Source of the DNA: Hymenobacter wooponensis
GTDB taxonomy: Bacteria; Bacteroidota; Bacteroidia; Cytophagales; Hymenobacteraceae
Direction of reading: 5' to 3'
Assembly: GCF_004745865.1 (NCBI RefSeq)
Contig: NZ_SRKZ01000011.1
Location: 25,353-89,352 of the forward strand
Length of the DNA: 64,000 nucleotides
In this document: positions 1 to 8,486 of the stretch, piece after piece
How the letters are laid out: each line of letters begins with the position of its first letter
Position numbering within the stretch: the first letter of the stretch is position 1
Made by a program: the position numbers and the translations under genes
Notes under the pieces: generated by a model
Databases searched by the model: none
What the model was told of the DNA's origin: nothing
Seen by the model: only the letters and a program-made list of their open reading frames with translations

Positions 1-134
1 GCCGTGCTCAGCACCGGGCTCACGCCCATCAGATACACCAGCACCGGCACCGTGAGAATGGAGCCGCCCCCGCCCATGATGCCGAGGGAGAGGCCGATGA
101 AAATAGCCGCGAAGTAGCCGAGGTAATGTAACAT
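1..134 (-). CDS. TauE/SafE (TSUP) family permease, N-terminal part, cut by window start
   Basis: Read on the minus strand from an ATG at 134, the frame gives MLHYLGYFAAIFIGLSLGIM followed by a GGGGS glycine run and a hydrophobic stretch. This is the typical first segment of TSUP (TauE/SafE, DUF81) membrane permeases, which export sulfite, organosulfonates or related anions. Only about 44 residues are in the window, so substrate cannot be assigned. It lies directly downstream of the arsR-like gene on the same strand, with a 70-bp gap that carries a copy of the putative ArsR operator, so the two are probably co-regulated. In Bacteroidota such ArsR-TSUP pairs often belong to sulfur detoxification loci; that is inference here. 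Confidence 0.75.
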   Translation of the reverse strand, partial: MLHYLGYFAAIFIGLSLGIMGGGGSILTVPVLVYLMGVSPVLST

Positions 135-168
135 GGATGAACGGGTGAACGTATGTAGTTATGAAAGG

Positions 169-180
169 TTGTTCATGTAT
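169..180. promoter_or_regulatory. putative ArsR operator copy between arsR and the permease
   Basis: The 12-mer TTGTTCATGTAT occurs here and again at 553-564 in front of arsR. The surrounding sequence is rich in TGAAC/GTTCA half sites. The repetition on both sides of the regulator gene suggests a binding site for it; binding itself is inferred. Confidence 0.4.
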
Positions 181-204
181 TTCAGCAAAAAAAGCCGGCT
201 CCCT

Positions 205-528
205 TTACAGGAACGTGCAGCCGGCCAGGCACTGAATCACGTCCACTACTTCGCGCATCTTCAGCGCGTAGAAAATGTTCTTGCCGTCACGGTGGCTGCT
301 CAGGATGCCTTTAAGCTTCATACCGGTCAAGTGGTGGGACACTAAGCTCTGCTCGATATTCAATTCCTCGCTGAGTTCGGTCACGGACAGGCGCTCTTGG
401 TTGGCGAGCAGCTGCACAATGGCGATGCGCGTCGGATGGGCCGTGGTTTTGAGAATGAACGCCACCTTCTCCATCTTCTCAGTGGTCAGGTTCAAGTCGG
501 CAGGAGCGGTGGCAGTGGTCGTTTTCAT
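205..528 (-). CDS. ArsR/SmtB-family transcriptional repressor
   Basis: A 107-residue protein of normal ArsR length. A winged-helix core is seen from about residue 20, with the recognition region LSVTELSEELNIEQSLVSHH and the wing around HRDGKNIFYAL. Metal-site motifs of the classic ArsR/CadC type are not evident, but the C-terminus ends in CLAGCTFL. This pair of cysteines could sense metal or reactive sulfur, as in persulfide-responsive relatives; which one is not decidable from sequence. It probably represses its own gene and the downstream permease, and perhaps the divergent gene at 608, through the repeated operator-like 12-mer at 169-180 and 553-564. Confidence 0.85.
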   Translation of the reverse strand: MKTTTATAPADLNLTTEKMEKVAFILKTTAHPTRIAIVQLLANQERLSVTELSEELNIEQSLVSHHLTGMKLKGILSSHRDGKNIFYALKMREVVDVIQCLAGCTFL

Positions 529-607
529 AAGGTGCTACAAATGTATGTTCATTTGTTCATGTATACAAGTTTGCTTCGTCTATTGGTTCCAAAAAAATTC
601 TTTTCGC
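529..607. promoter_or_regulatory. divergent promoter region with ArsR operator-like repeats
   Basis: The short gap between arsR (leftward) and the nucleotidase (rightward) holds ATGTATGTTCATTTGTTCAT, in which the half site TGTTCAT is repeated with 9-bp spacing, plus the 12-mer shared with 169-180. It is AT-rich relative to its neighbours. It likely contains both promoters and the repressor site. Confidence 0.45.
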
Positions 608-2266
608 ATGTCAGTTTTCTCGCATAACCGGCCTGGCGCCTCTTTCTCGCGGCTTTTAGGCGCGTGGCGCGGAGTGGCGCTGGGCAGTCTGGTACTAGCG
701 ACGGCCTGGGGCCTGAGCAGTTGCCAGGGCTCCACTTCCCGGCCGCCTGTTCAGTCAGCCAGTGGCTCATTCACTATTCTGCACACCAACGATATCCACG
801 GCCGGCACCGGCCCTTCGCCGTGAGTCCTGGCAACGCTACCGCCCAGACCGGCGACGCGGGCCGCAGCCCGTCCTCGTTTGAGCGCGCCGGCCAGGTGGG
901 CGGCTTTGCCCACCTGGCCACGGCCGTGCAGCGGGTCCGGCAGGAGCGGGGTGCCGGCAACGTGCTGCTGCTGGATGGGGGCGACACATTCAGCGACGAC
1001 CTGCTGGCCAACCTGACCAAGGGCGCGGCCAACATCCGGCTGATGAACGCGCTGGGCTACCAGTTCATGGCCCTGGGCAACCACGACTTCGACTACGGCA
1101 CGGCCCGCACTCGCGAACTGCAAGAGCTGGCCCGCTTTCCCATGCGCGGGGCCAACGTCACGGAAAAAGCGACGGGCCAGCCGTTTCTGGGCGAACCGGC
1201 CAAGGTGTTTACCGTGGGCGGCCTGCGCGTGGGCGTGCTGGCGCTGGCCTACCACAACACGGCCCAGACCGGCAACCCCGACAATACCCAGGAGCTGACC
1301 TTCGGCAGCGGCCTGGAGGCGGCCCGGCGCTACGTGCCCGGCCTGCGCGCCCGCGCCGACGTGGTGGTGATTCTCTCCCACCAGGGCACCAAGGTGGATG
1401 AGTTGCTGGCGCGGGAGGTGCCGGGCATCGACCTGATCGTAGGGGCCCACTCCCACGACCGGATTGCCCCGCCCCGCCACATTGGAAATGTGTGGGTAGT
1501 GCAGGCGCTGTCGGACGCGGCCGTGCTGGGCCAGCTTACCGTGCAGGTGCAGGAAGGCAAGGTGACCAGCGTGGAGGGCATCGCGCCCACGCTCTGGACC
1601 ACGGAATACCCCGCCGAGTCGAAGATAGCGCAGCTGGTGGACTCGCTGCGGGCCCCGCACAAAGCGCAGCTGGAAGCAGTGCTGGCCACGGCTACCGGCC
1701 GCATCGGGCGGCAGTACAAGTCGGCCAGCCCCTTCGACCAGTTGGCCGGCGAGCTGCTGCGCGAAGCCACCGGCGCCGAGCTGGCTTTCCTGCCCGGCGT
1801 GGGCTACGGCGTGTCGCTGGAGCCGGGCCCCATCACCCGCGAAATGCTCTACACCCTGCTGCCCCACCCCTCCAAAGTGGTGACGCTGGAGCTGACCGGC
1901 GCGCAGGTGCTGGAACTGCTGGAGCAGACGGCCACCAACCAGAACCCCGGCAACGACCTGGCCCGCGTGGGTGGCCTGCTGCAGTCCAGTGGCCTGGACT
2001 GGGCGGCCGACCTGAACCAACCCACCGGCCAGCGGGTGCGCGGGGTGCAGGTAAACGGGCAGCCGCTCAACCCGCAGCGCCGCTACCCGGTGGTCACTCA
2101 CAACGGCATGCTCAGCGGCATCCACCGCTACACCACCTTCGCGAAGGGGCAAAATATCCAGAAGCTGGACAAGGGCGTGACGGAGGTAGTGGAGGCCGGC
2201 CTGCGCAAGCGGGGCACCGTGGCTCCGCCCACGCTGGCACGGGTGCAGGTGGTGGTGGCGAAGTGA
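608..2266 (+). CDS. lipoprotein 5'-nucleotidase / bifunctional metallophosphatase (UshA-like)
   Basis: The start at 608 gives a 552-residue protein with an N-terminal signal peptide ending in the lipobox LSSC, so it is a lipoprotein exported across the inner membrane. A longer in-frame reading from 275 would run through arsR antisense and is rejected. The metallophosphatase domain shows the metal-ligand motifs TNDIHG, GGDTF, GNHDFDYG, LSHQG and GAHSHD in order. The second half carries the 5'-nucleotidase C-terminal domain with LPHPSKVVTLELTGAQVLELLEQ-type sequence. Such enzymes hydrolyse extracytoplasmic nucleotides or related phosphoesters for scavenging. Family is clear; exact substrate is not. 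A SoxB-like role was considered but the specific SoxB features were not recognised. Confidence 0.85.
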   Translation: MSVFSHNRPGASFSRLLGAWRGVALGSLVLATAWGLSSCQGSTSRPPVQSASGSFTILHTNDIHGRHRPFAVSPGNATAQTGDAGRSPSSFERAGQVGGFAHLATAVQRVRQERGAGNVLLLDGGDTFSDDLLANLTKGAANIRLMNALGYQFMALGNHDFDYGTARTRELQELARFPMRGANVTEKATGQPFLGEPAKVFTVGGLRVGVLALAYHNTAQTGNPDNTQELTFGSGLEAARRYVPGLRARADVVVILSHQGTKVDELLAREVPGIDLIVGAHSHDRIAPPRHIGNVWVVQALSDAAVLGQLTVQVQEGKVTSVEGIAPTLWTTEYPAESKIAQLVDSLRAPHKAQLEAVLATATGRIGRQYKSASPFDQLAGELLREATGAELAFLPGVGYGVSLEPGPITREMLYTLLPHPSKVVTLELTGAQVLELLEQTATNQNPGNDLARVGGLLQSSGLDWAADLNQPTGQRVRGVQVNGQPLNPQRRYPVVTHNGMLSGIHRYTTFAKGQNIQKLDKGVTEVVEAGLRKRGTVAPPTLARVQVVVAK

Positions 2267-2373
2267 GCGGCTGTTTGCTGCAAAATCCGCGTTAGACGAT
2301 TCGGCCGGATGGTTGTGATGCCCTTCATTTGTGCTCGTTCGTACAGCAGACTTCACCCCATTTCCCTTTCCCT

Positions 2374-3069
2374 ATGAGACACCTGGAGCAGCATCGCACG
2401 CATCGGATTGGTTGGTTACGGGCCGCCGTGCTCGGAGCCAACGACGGCATTATTTCCACGGCCAGCCTGGTAGTGGGGGTAGCTGCCGCCAGCGCCACGC
2501 GGGAGAGTGTGCTGGTGGCCGGCGTGGCCGGGCTGGTGGCGGGGGCCATGTCCATGGCGACGGGCGAATACGTCTCCGTCAGCTCGCAGGCCGATACGGA
2601 AGCGGCGGACCTGGCCCGGGAGCAGGCCGAGTTAACCAACGATGCCGCCGCAGAACACCAGGAACTTACCGCCATCTACGTGGAGCGCGGGGTGGAACCG
2701 GACCTGGCCGCGCAGGTGGCCGAGCAGTTGATGGCCCGGGACGCGCTGGGTACTCACGCCCGGGAGGAGCTGGGCATTTCCGAAACCATGAGCGCCAACC
2801 CCATTCAGGCGGCGCTGGCGTCGGCTGCTACGTTTACCGTGGGCGCGGCGCTGCCGCTGCTGGTCATTCTGGTGGCCCCGGCGACGTATCTGAGCTGGAC
2901 GGTTTCCATTACCTCCCTGTTGTTTCTGGCTGCGCTGGGCGGGCTGGCCGCCTACGTAGGTGGGTCCAGCGTGCTGAAAGCGGCCGCCCGGGTAACCTTC
3001 TGGGGGGTGCTGGCCATGGCATTGTCGGCCGTGGTGGGCAATTTTTTCAACGTAACGCCCCAGGGCTAA
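2374..3069 (+). CDS. VIT1/CCC1-family iron/manganese transporter
   Basis: A 231-residue protein from the ATG at 2374; an in-frame start 15 codons upstream lies in non-conserved sequence. The first membrane segment has the family signature AAVLGANDGIISTASLVVGV. A second glycine-rich helix includes AGAMSMATGEYVSVSSQ. A cytoplasmic acidic helical segment (about residues 75-145, rich in E, Q and A) corresponds to the metal-binding loop. Two or three further helices follow and it ends at FFNVTPQG. The family moves Fe2+ or Mn2+ out of the cytosol, usually as a proton antiporter. Five membrane helices are expected and the length is typical. Confidence 0.88.
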   Translation: MRHLEQHRTHRIGWLRAAVLGANDGIISTASLVVGVAAASATRESVLVAGVAGLVAGAMSMATGEYVSVSSQADTEAADLAREQAELTNDAAAEHQELTAIYVERGVEPDLAAQVAEQLMARDALGTHAREELGISETMSANPIQAALASAATFTVGAALPLLVILVAPATYLSWTVSITSLLFLAALGGLAAYVGGSSVLKAAARVTFWGVLAMALSAVVGNFFNVTPQG

Positions 3070-3269
3070 CGGGGACTGTCGGCCGGGTACAGTACCCAAC
3101 AGTTTAGGTGGCCGGTAGCAGCCGACCGGAACGCTATTGACGAGGGCAGATAGTATGAAACCGGGGGCATATCCGGTGGCGGGCTGCAACCCTTCAGCGG
3201 GTCGCTGTGCCTTTGCCCCGGTTGCGTTCCGGCAAAAGTGTGCACCTTTGCACCTGGTCCCGTTGGTCT

Positions 3270-3641
3270 ATGTCTCGTCTGCTGACTCATCTGCTGTTGC
3301 TGCTCTATGCGGGTATTTACCTGCATTGCCAGCCACTGCCTGCCCGGGTCCTGACACCGCCTACGGACTATAGCAGCCAGCAGGCACCACCTCAGACCGG
3401 CCTCTGCAAGAAGAAGCTGCAAACCGTACAGGCGGACCCGCAGGCCGACCACGCGCCGGTAGCGAAAGCCAAGCTGCTGCCGCTCGACCTCGCGCTGGGC
3501 GATGACTTCCCGGCCCTCTATTTCGGCCTCCTGTTTCCGGCCGACGAGCCCACGCTCAACCCTGCCCGCGGCCCGAATGCCGGCCCCGAGCAGTCGTTTG
3601 CCAACCACCCCAACAAGGCTCCGCCCGTTCGCTTTTCTTAG
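3270..3641 (+). CDS. small exported hypothetical protein upstream of efflux genes
   Basis: From the ATG at 3270 the frame encodes 123 residues beginning MSRLLTHLLLLLYAGIYLHC, a convincing signal peptide that may end in a lipobox-like cysteine. The mature part is short, rich in proline and alanine and has no recognised domain. A longer reading from 3207 adds an arginine-rich leader without signal-like character, so 3270 is preferred. It sits about 240 bp upstream of the TolC-like gene and could be an accessory periplasmic protein of that locus. Function is unknown. Confidence 0.5.
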   Translation: MSRLLTHLLLLLYAGIYLHCQPLPARVLTPPTDYSSQQAPPQTGLCKKKLQTVQADPQADHAPVAKAKLLPLDLALGDDFPALYFGLLFPADEPTLNPARGPNAGPEQSFANHPNKAPPVRFS

Positions 3642-3880
3642 GAAAATGCGCAGTGGAGCCGGGTTTGTACCCGGTTAATTGTCCCTGCCAGTAGGGGCGA
3701 TGACCGGTTTTTTTATGCCCTGACCGGCCTGCCACCTTGTGTGGCACCTTTCTGCTGCCCCGGCCACCGGCCACCGGACAGCCCCGCTTTTTCCTGAGAG
3801 CCCCAGCAAATCTGCCTGTCAACTGGCCGGCTACGCCTCTGCGCGCCCGGCCCGGATTTCTGTCCTGACTTCTCTCAGCC

Positions 3881-5287
3881 ATGTTTTCTTTTTGTCATTT
3901 ATCCCAGGGGCTGGTGCCGCCGGGCCGCTGGCTGCTGGCCGCCACGCTGCTGCTGGCGACAACGGCCAGCCACGCCCAGGTACCGGGCCGGCCGTTATCC
4001 TTAAAAGAAGCCCTGGAGCTGGCCCGCACCCAGGCCCCGCACCTGCAAGCCAAAGCCTACCAGGTGCAAGCCGCCGAGGCCGACCTCACCCAAACCAAAA
4101 CCCAGCGCCTGCCCTCCGTACGGCTCAGCGGGCAGGTGAGCTACGGCTCCACGAACGCCGTTGCCGGCACCATGCTGCCCATAGGCACCATCATCCCCAG
4201 CAGCGGCTCGCTGAGCGGGGTCAACTCCTACAACGCCGTGTTCGGCAGTATGGGCACGGCCCTCGTGGAGTGGAGCCCGGTCACCTTCGGGCAGTACCCG
4301 GCCCAGCGGGCCCGCGCCGAAGCGGCCCGCGGCTACGCCCAGGCTGATGCCGACAACGAGCTGTTCACCCAGCAGCTGCGGGTGGCCCAGACCTACCTCG
4401 ACCTGCTGGCTACCCAGAGTTTGCGCCAAGTGCGCGAGCAGGACGTGCGCCGGGTAGCCGTACTCAAAAAGACCATCACCCGGCTGGCCCTGAACGGCCT
4501 GCGCCCGGGCGTAGACAGCACGCAAGCCCGTGCCACTGAGGCCCAGTCGAAGCTGGCATTGCTCAGCGCCCAGGAGCAGGAAGCCGACCGCCAGGCCCGC
4601 CTTTCGACCTTGCTAGGCCAGCCCGGCGCCACCTGGCAGCCCGACACGCTCTACAACCAAACCCTACCGCCCGCGCTGGTGCCGCCCGCCGCCACCCACC
4701 CCACGCTGGGGCTGCAGCAGCGGGCCGTGGCGCTGGGCCAGGCCCGCGAGACGGTCATTCGCCGCCAGTACCGGCCCCGGCTTTCCCTGCTGGGTGCTAC
4801 CTGGGGCCGGGGCTCCGGCCTGGGCACTAATGGCCAGACTGACTACGGGCTGGGCGGGGCCGCGCCCACCCGCTTCAATTACGCCGTGGGCGTGGGCGTG
4901 GTGTTCGATCTGCTCGACTGGCCCCGCGTGCAGGCCCAGGCCAAGGCGGAAAACCTGCGCACCCAGGGCCTGCAGGCCGAGCACCGCCAGCAGCAGCTGG
5001 AGCTCAGCAACCAGGCCACTCTCGCTGAGCAGCGCCTGCAGCTGGCCGCCGAGCGCGCCCGCCAGGCCCCGCTGCAGCTCGCGGCCGCCCGCCAGGCCTA
5101 CCGCCAGAAGCTGGCCCTTTACAACTCGGGACTGGCCACGGTAGTGGATGTCACCCAGGCCCTGTACGGGCTGCAGCAGGCCGAGCAGGACCAGGTGCTC
5201 ACGGCCAACGCCGCCTGGCAGGCCGTGCTGTTGCAAAGCGCGGCCGCCGGCGACTTCTCCTTCTTTTTCACCCACGTAACCCCCTAG
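3881..5287 (+). CDS. TolC-family outer-membrane efflux protein
   Basis: A 468-residue protein with a signal peptide (cleavage after ATTASHA) and the two duplicated outer-membrane-factor halves. The start of the mature part, LSLKEALELARTQAPHLQAK, is the classic first helix of the family. The second half begins near residue 255 with PTLGLQQRAVALGQARETV, followed by long alanine- and glutamine-rich coiled-coil helices. It forms the outer-membrane channel for the RND pump and adaptor encoded just downstream (5-bp and 28-bp gaps). The order outer-membrane factor, pump, adaptor suggests a single operon. Substrate is not evident. Confidence 0.9.
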   Translation: MFSFCHLSQGLVPPGRWLLAATLLLATTASHAQVPGRPLSLKEALELARTQAPHLQAKAYQVQAAEADLTQTKTQRLPSVRLSGQVSYGSTNAVAGTMLPIGTIIPSSGSLSGVNSYNAVFGSMGTALVEWSPVTFGQYPAQRARAEAARGYAQADADNELFTQQLRVAQTYLDLLATQSLRQVREQDVRRVAVLKKTITRLALNGLRPGVDSTQARATEAQSKLALLSAQEQEADRQARLSTLLGQPGATWQPDTLYNQTLPPALVPPAATHPTLGLQQRAVALGQARETVIRRQYRPRLSLLGATWGRGSGLGTNGQTDYGLGGAAPTRFNYAVGVGVVFDLLDWPRVQAQAKAENLRTQGLQAEHRQQQLELSNQATLAEQRLQLAAERARQAPLQLAAARQAYRQKLALYNSGLATVVDVTQALYGLQQAEQDQVLTANAAWQAVLLQSAAAGDFSFFFTHVTP

Positions 5288-5291
5288 CCGC

Positions 5292-8200
5292 ATGTACGAA
5301 CTCATCCGGTCGGCCCTGCAGCGGCCCCTCACCGTGGTGGTGGCCATGCTGGCCATCCTCTTCTTCGCCTTCGCCGCCGTGCGCGACATTGCCGTGGACA
5401 TTTTCCCGAGCATGGACGTGCCGGCCATCTACGTGGCCGAGCCCTACGGCGGGCTCTCCCCCGAGCAGCTCGACGGCTTCATGGCCAACCAGTTCCAGAA
5501 CAACTTCCTCTTCGTATCCGGGGTCAAGAAGATTGAAACCAAGAGCATCCAGGGCCTGACGCTCATCAAGCTCTCCTTTTATCCCGGCACTGACATGGCC
5601 CAGGCCGCGGCCGAGGTGGCTACCCAGGTGTCGCGGGCCACGGCGTTTATGCCGCTCGGTACCTTGCCCCCGCAGGTGGTGCGATTCGACGCCAGCTCCC
5701 TGCCCGTGGGCCAGTTGGTGCTGGAAAGCGAGAAAAGCTCGCTGACCCAGCTGCAGGATTTGGCCGCCAGCCGCATCCGGCCCATGTTCACCACCATTCC
5801 GGGCGTCACGTCCACGGCCCCGTTCGGCGGTAACATTCGCACCATCGTGGTCAAGGCCGACCCGGCCAAGCTGCGGGGCTACCAGCTCACGCCCGACGAC
5901 GTGGTCAAGGCCATCGTCAGCAGCAACCAGCCCTCGGCGGCTGGCAACGTGAAGATGGGCGACGTGGCCTACATGGCCCCGGTGAACTCGCTGATTGAAA
6001 ACCCGGCCGATTTTCTGGACGTGCCCCTGCGCACGGGTTCTGGGCCGGGTGTGTATTTGCGCGACGTGGCCACGGTGGAAGATGCCGCCGACGTCACGAC
6101 GGGCTACGCCGTCATCAACGGCAAGCGGGCTATTTACATGCCCGTCATCAAAAAGGCCGACGCCTCGACCCTGAAAGTCGTGCAGCAGGTCAAGGACAAG
6201 CTGCCCACGCTGCGGGCCCTGCTGCCCGAGGACGTGAAGCTCAGCTACGCCTTCGACCAGTCCACTTACGTGGCCAACTCGCTGAAAAGCCTGGTGACCG
6301 AGGGCATTCTGGGCGCGGTGCTCACCGGGCTGATGGTGCTCTTGTTTTTGCGCGACTGGCGCAGCGTGCTCATCGTCATTACCACCATTCCGCTCTCGGT
6401 GCTCTCGGCCGTGATTCTGCTCAAGCTCTTCGGGCAGACGCTCAACATCATGACCCTGTCGGGGCTGGCGCTGGCCATCGGCGTGCTCGTGGACGAGGCC
6501 ACGGTGACGATTGAGAACATTCACCAGCACCTGGAGCGGGGCAAACCCAAGGCCCACGCCATCTGGGACGCGGCCCGGGAAATTGCCCTGCCCAAGCTGC
6601 TGATTCTGCTCTGCATCCTGGCCGTATTCGCGCCCGCCCTGATTATGGAAGGCGTGCCGCGGGCCATGTTCCTGCCCCTGTCACTGGCGGTGGGCTTTGC
6701 CATGGTGGCCTCGTTTCTGCTCTCGCAGACGCTGGTACCGGTCATGGCCAACTGGCTGATGAAAGACCACGCACCGGCCGCCGGCCACGGGGCGCACAGC
6801 CATGAAGAGCCGGAGGGAAAACCCGGCTTTTTCGCTCGCTTCCAGGCCGGCTACCAGCGCCTGCTCGCCCGAGCCCAAGGCCGACAGCGCGGCGTGGTGC
6901 TGGGCTACCTGGCCTTGTCGGTAGTGGTAGTGGGAGCGGGGTTTGCCGTCATCGGCACGGACATCTTCCCGCAGGCCAACAGCGGGCAGTTTCAGCTGCG
7001 GCTGCGCGAGAAGGTGGGCACCCGCCTGGAGAAAACCGAGCAGACGGTGGCGGCCGTGCAGGCCATCATCAACCAGGAGGTTGGCCCCGACAACGTGGAA
7101 ATATCCTCCACCTTCGTGGGCACCCAGCCGGCCAGCTTCGCGGTTAACTCCGTGTTCGTCTTCACCGCCGGCCCCCACGAGGCCTTGATGCAGGTGGCCC
7201 TGAAAGAGGGCGTGCACGTGAACTTGAGTCAGCTCAAGGAGCGCTTGCGTAAGCGCATCCACGCCGCGCAGCCGGGCTTACAACTAAGCTTCGAGCCCAT
7301 CGAGTTGGTGGAAAAGGTGATGAGCGACGGGGCACCCACGCCCATCCAGGTGAATGTGGGGGGCAAAAACCTGAAGGAAGCCGCCGGCCACGCCCGCAAG
7401 GTGCTGGCCGAACTGAAGCGAATTCCCTTCCTGCGCGACGTGCAGATTGCCCAGCCCCTGCAGTACCCGGCTTTGCGCATCGACGTGGACCGGGAGCGGG
7501 CCGCCCAGTTCGGGCTCACCAGCCAGGAAATCACCCAGTCGGTGGTGGCGGCCACGTCCTCCTCGCGCTTTACGAGCAAAAACCTCTGGCTCGACCCCAA
7601 GTCCGGCCTGGGCTACCAGGTGCAGGTGCAGCTGCCCGAAGACCAGCTCACCCAGCTCCAGGATTTGGAGGCGCTGCCCGTCAAGGCCGGGCAGGCCCGC
7701 CCTACCATTGGGGAGGTGGCCACCGTCTCGGCCCGCATGATGCCCGGCCAGATTGACCGCCAGGGACCTTACCGGCTGGTGAGCATCACGGCCAACGTGC
7801 AGGACCGCGACCTGGGCACCGCCGCCCAGGCCGTGCGTCGGGCCCTGCAACAAGTCGGGGAGCCCCCGCGGGGCGTCGTGGCCAACCTCGTAGGCCAGCC
7901 CCAGCTGCTGGAAGACACCATGAGCAGCCTGCAGACCGGGCTGGGCATGGCCATCGTGGTGATTTTCCTGCTGCTGGCGGCCAACTTCCAGAGCTTCCGC
8001 CTCTCGCTGGTGGTGCTCTCGGTGGTGCCGGCGGTGGTGGCCGGCTCCCTGCTGCTGCTGCTGGCCACCGGGGCCACGCTCAACCTGCAGTCCTACATGG
8101 GCATGATTATGTCGGTGGGCGTGTCCGTGGCCAATGCCATTCTGCTCATCACCAGCGCCGAGCACTTGCGGCACGAGCACCGCGACGTGGGGCTGGCCGC

Positions 8201-8459
8201 CCGCCTGGCCGCCGACACCCGCATCCGGCCCATCCTGATGACCAGCATCGCCATGATTGCCGGCATGCTGCCCATGGCCTCGGGCTTGGGCGAGAGCGGC
8301 GACCAGATTGCCCCGCTGGGCCAGGCCGTTATCGGCGGGCTCATCGCCTCCACGCTGGCCTCGCTGCTGGTCCTGCCCCACGTGTTTGGCTGGGCCATGC
8401 GCCGCGTGGGCTACGAATCCGGCTCCCTGCTGCCCGCCCGCACCCGGCAGGCTTCTTAA
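5292..8459 (+). CDS. RND-family efflux pump (AcrB/CusA superfamily)
   Basis: A 1055-residue inner-membrane transporter with the usual two-repeat architecture: first helix near residues 10-30, porter loop to about 330, six helices to about 500, a cytoplasmic histidine-rich linker (around GHGAHSHEE), a second helix and second porter loop, and six final helices. The membrane motif GVLVDEATVTIENI contains the acidic residue of the proton relay. The early stretch AVDIFPSMDVPAIYV matches many Bacteroidota pumps. It would assemble with the TolC-like protein before it and the adaptor after it into a tripartite exporter. The histidine-rich linker could hint at metal export but drug export is equally possible. 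Confidence 0.93.
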   Translation: MYELIRSALQRPLTVVVAMLAILFFAFAAVRDIAVDIFPSMDVPAIYVAEPYGGLSPEQLDGFMANQFQNNFLFVSGVKKIETKSIQGLTLIKLSFYPGTDMAQAAAEVATQVSRATAFMPLGTLPPQVVRFDASSLPVGQLVLESEKSSLTQLQDLAASRIRPMFTTIPGVTSTAPFGGNIRTIVVKADPAKLRGYQLTPDDVVKAIVSSNQPSAAGNVKMGDVAYMAPVNSLIENPADFLDVPLRTGSGPGVYLRDVATVEDAADVTTGYAVINGKRAIYMPVIKKADASTLKVVQQVKDKLPTLRALLPEDVKLSYAFDQSTYVANSLKSLVTEGILGAVLTGLMVLLFLRDWRSVLIVITTIPLSVLSAVILLKLFGQTLNIMTLSGLALAIGVLVDEATVTIENIHQHLERGKPKAHAIWDAAREIALPKLLILLCILAVFAPALIMEGVPRAMFLPLSLAVGFAMVASFLLSQTLVPVMANWLMKDHAPAAGHGAHSHEEPEGKPGFFARFQAGYQRLLARAQGRQRGVVLGYLALSVVVVGAGFAVIGTDIFPQANSGQFQLRLREKVGTRLEKTEQTVAAVQAIINQEVGPDNVEISSTFVGTQPASFAVNSVFVFTAGPHEALMQVALKEGVHVNLSQLKERLRKRIHAAQPGLQLSFEPIELVEKVMSDGAPTPIQVNVGGKNLKEAAGHARKVLAELKRIPFLRDVQIAQPLQYPALRIDVDRERAAQFGLTSQEITQSVVAATSSSRFTSKNLWLDPKSGLGYQVQVQLPEDQLTQLQDLEALPVKAGQARPTIGEVATVSARMMPGQIDRQGPYRLVSITANVQDRDLGTAAQAVRRALQQVGEPPRGVVANLVGQPQLLEDTMSSLQTGLGMAIVVIFLLLAANFQSFRLSLVVLSVVPAVVAGSLLLLLATGATLNLQSYMGMIMSVGVSVANAILLITSAEHLRHEHRDVGLAARLAADTRIRPILMTSIAMIAGMLPMASGLGESGDQIAPLGQAVIGGLIASTLASLLVLPHVFGWAMRRVGYESGSLLPARTRQAS

Positions 8460-8486
8460 CCTTCTCTTTTTCCAGACTGACTACTT

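Noticed and set aside
275..607. Upstream in-frame extension of the nucleotidase gene
   Set aside because: It runs antisense through arsR and precedes a clear signal peptide start at 608.
767..2356. 529-residue frame opposite the nucleotidase
   Set aside because: Histidine/glutamine-rich composition typical of the antisense of a GC-rich gene; no domain.
5268..6557. 429-residue frame opposite the RND pump
   Set aside because: Antisense shadow with H/G/R-rich low-complexity sequence.
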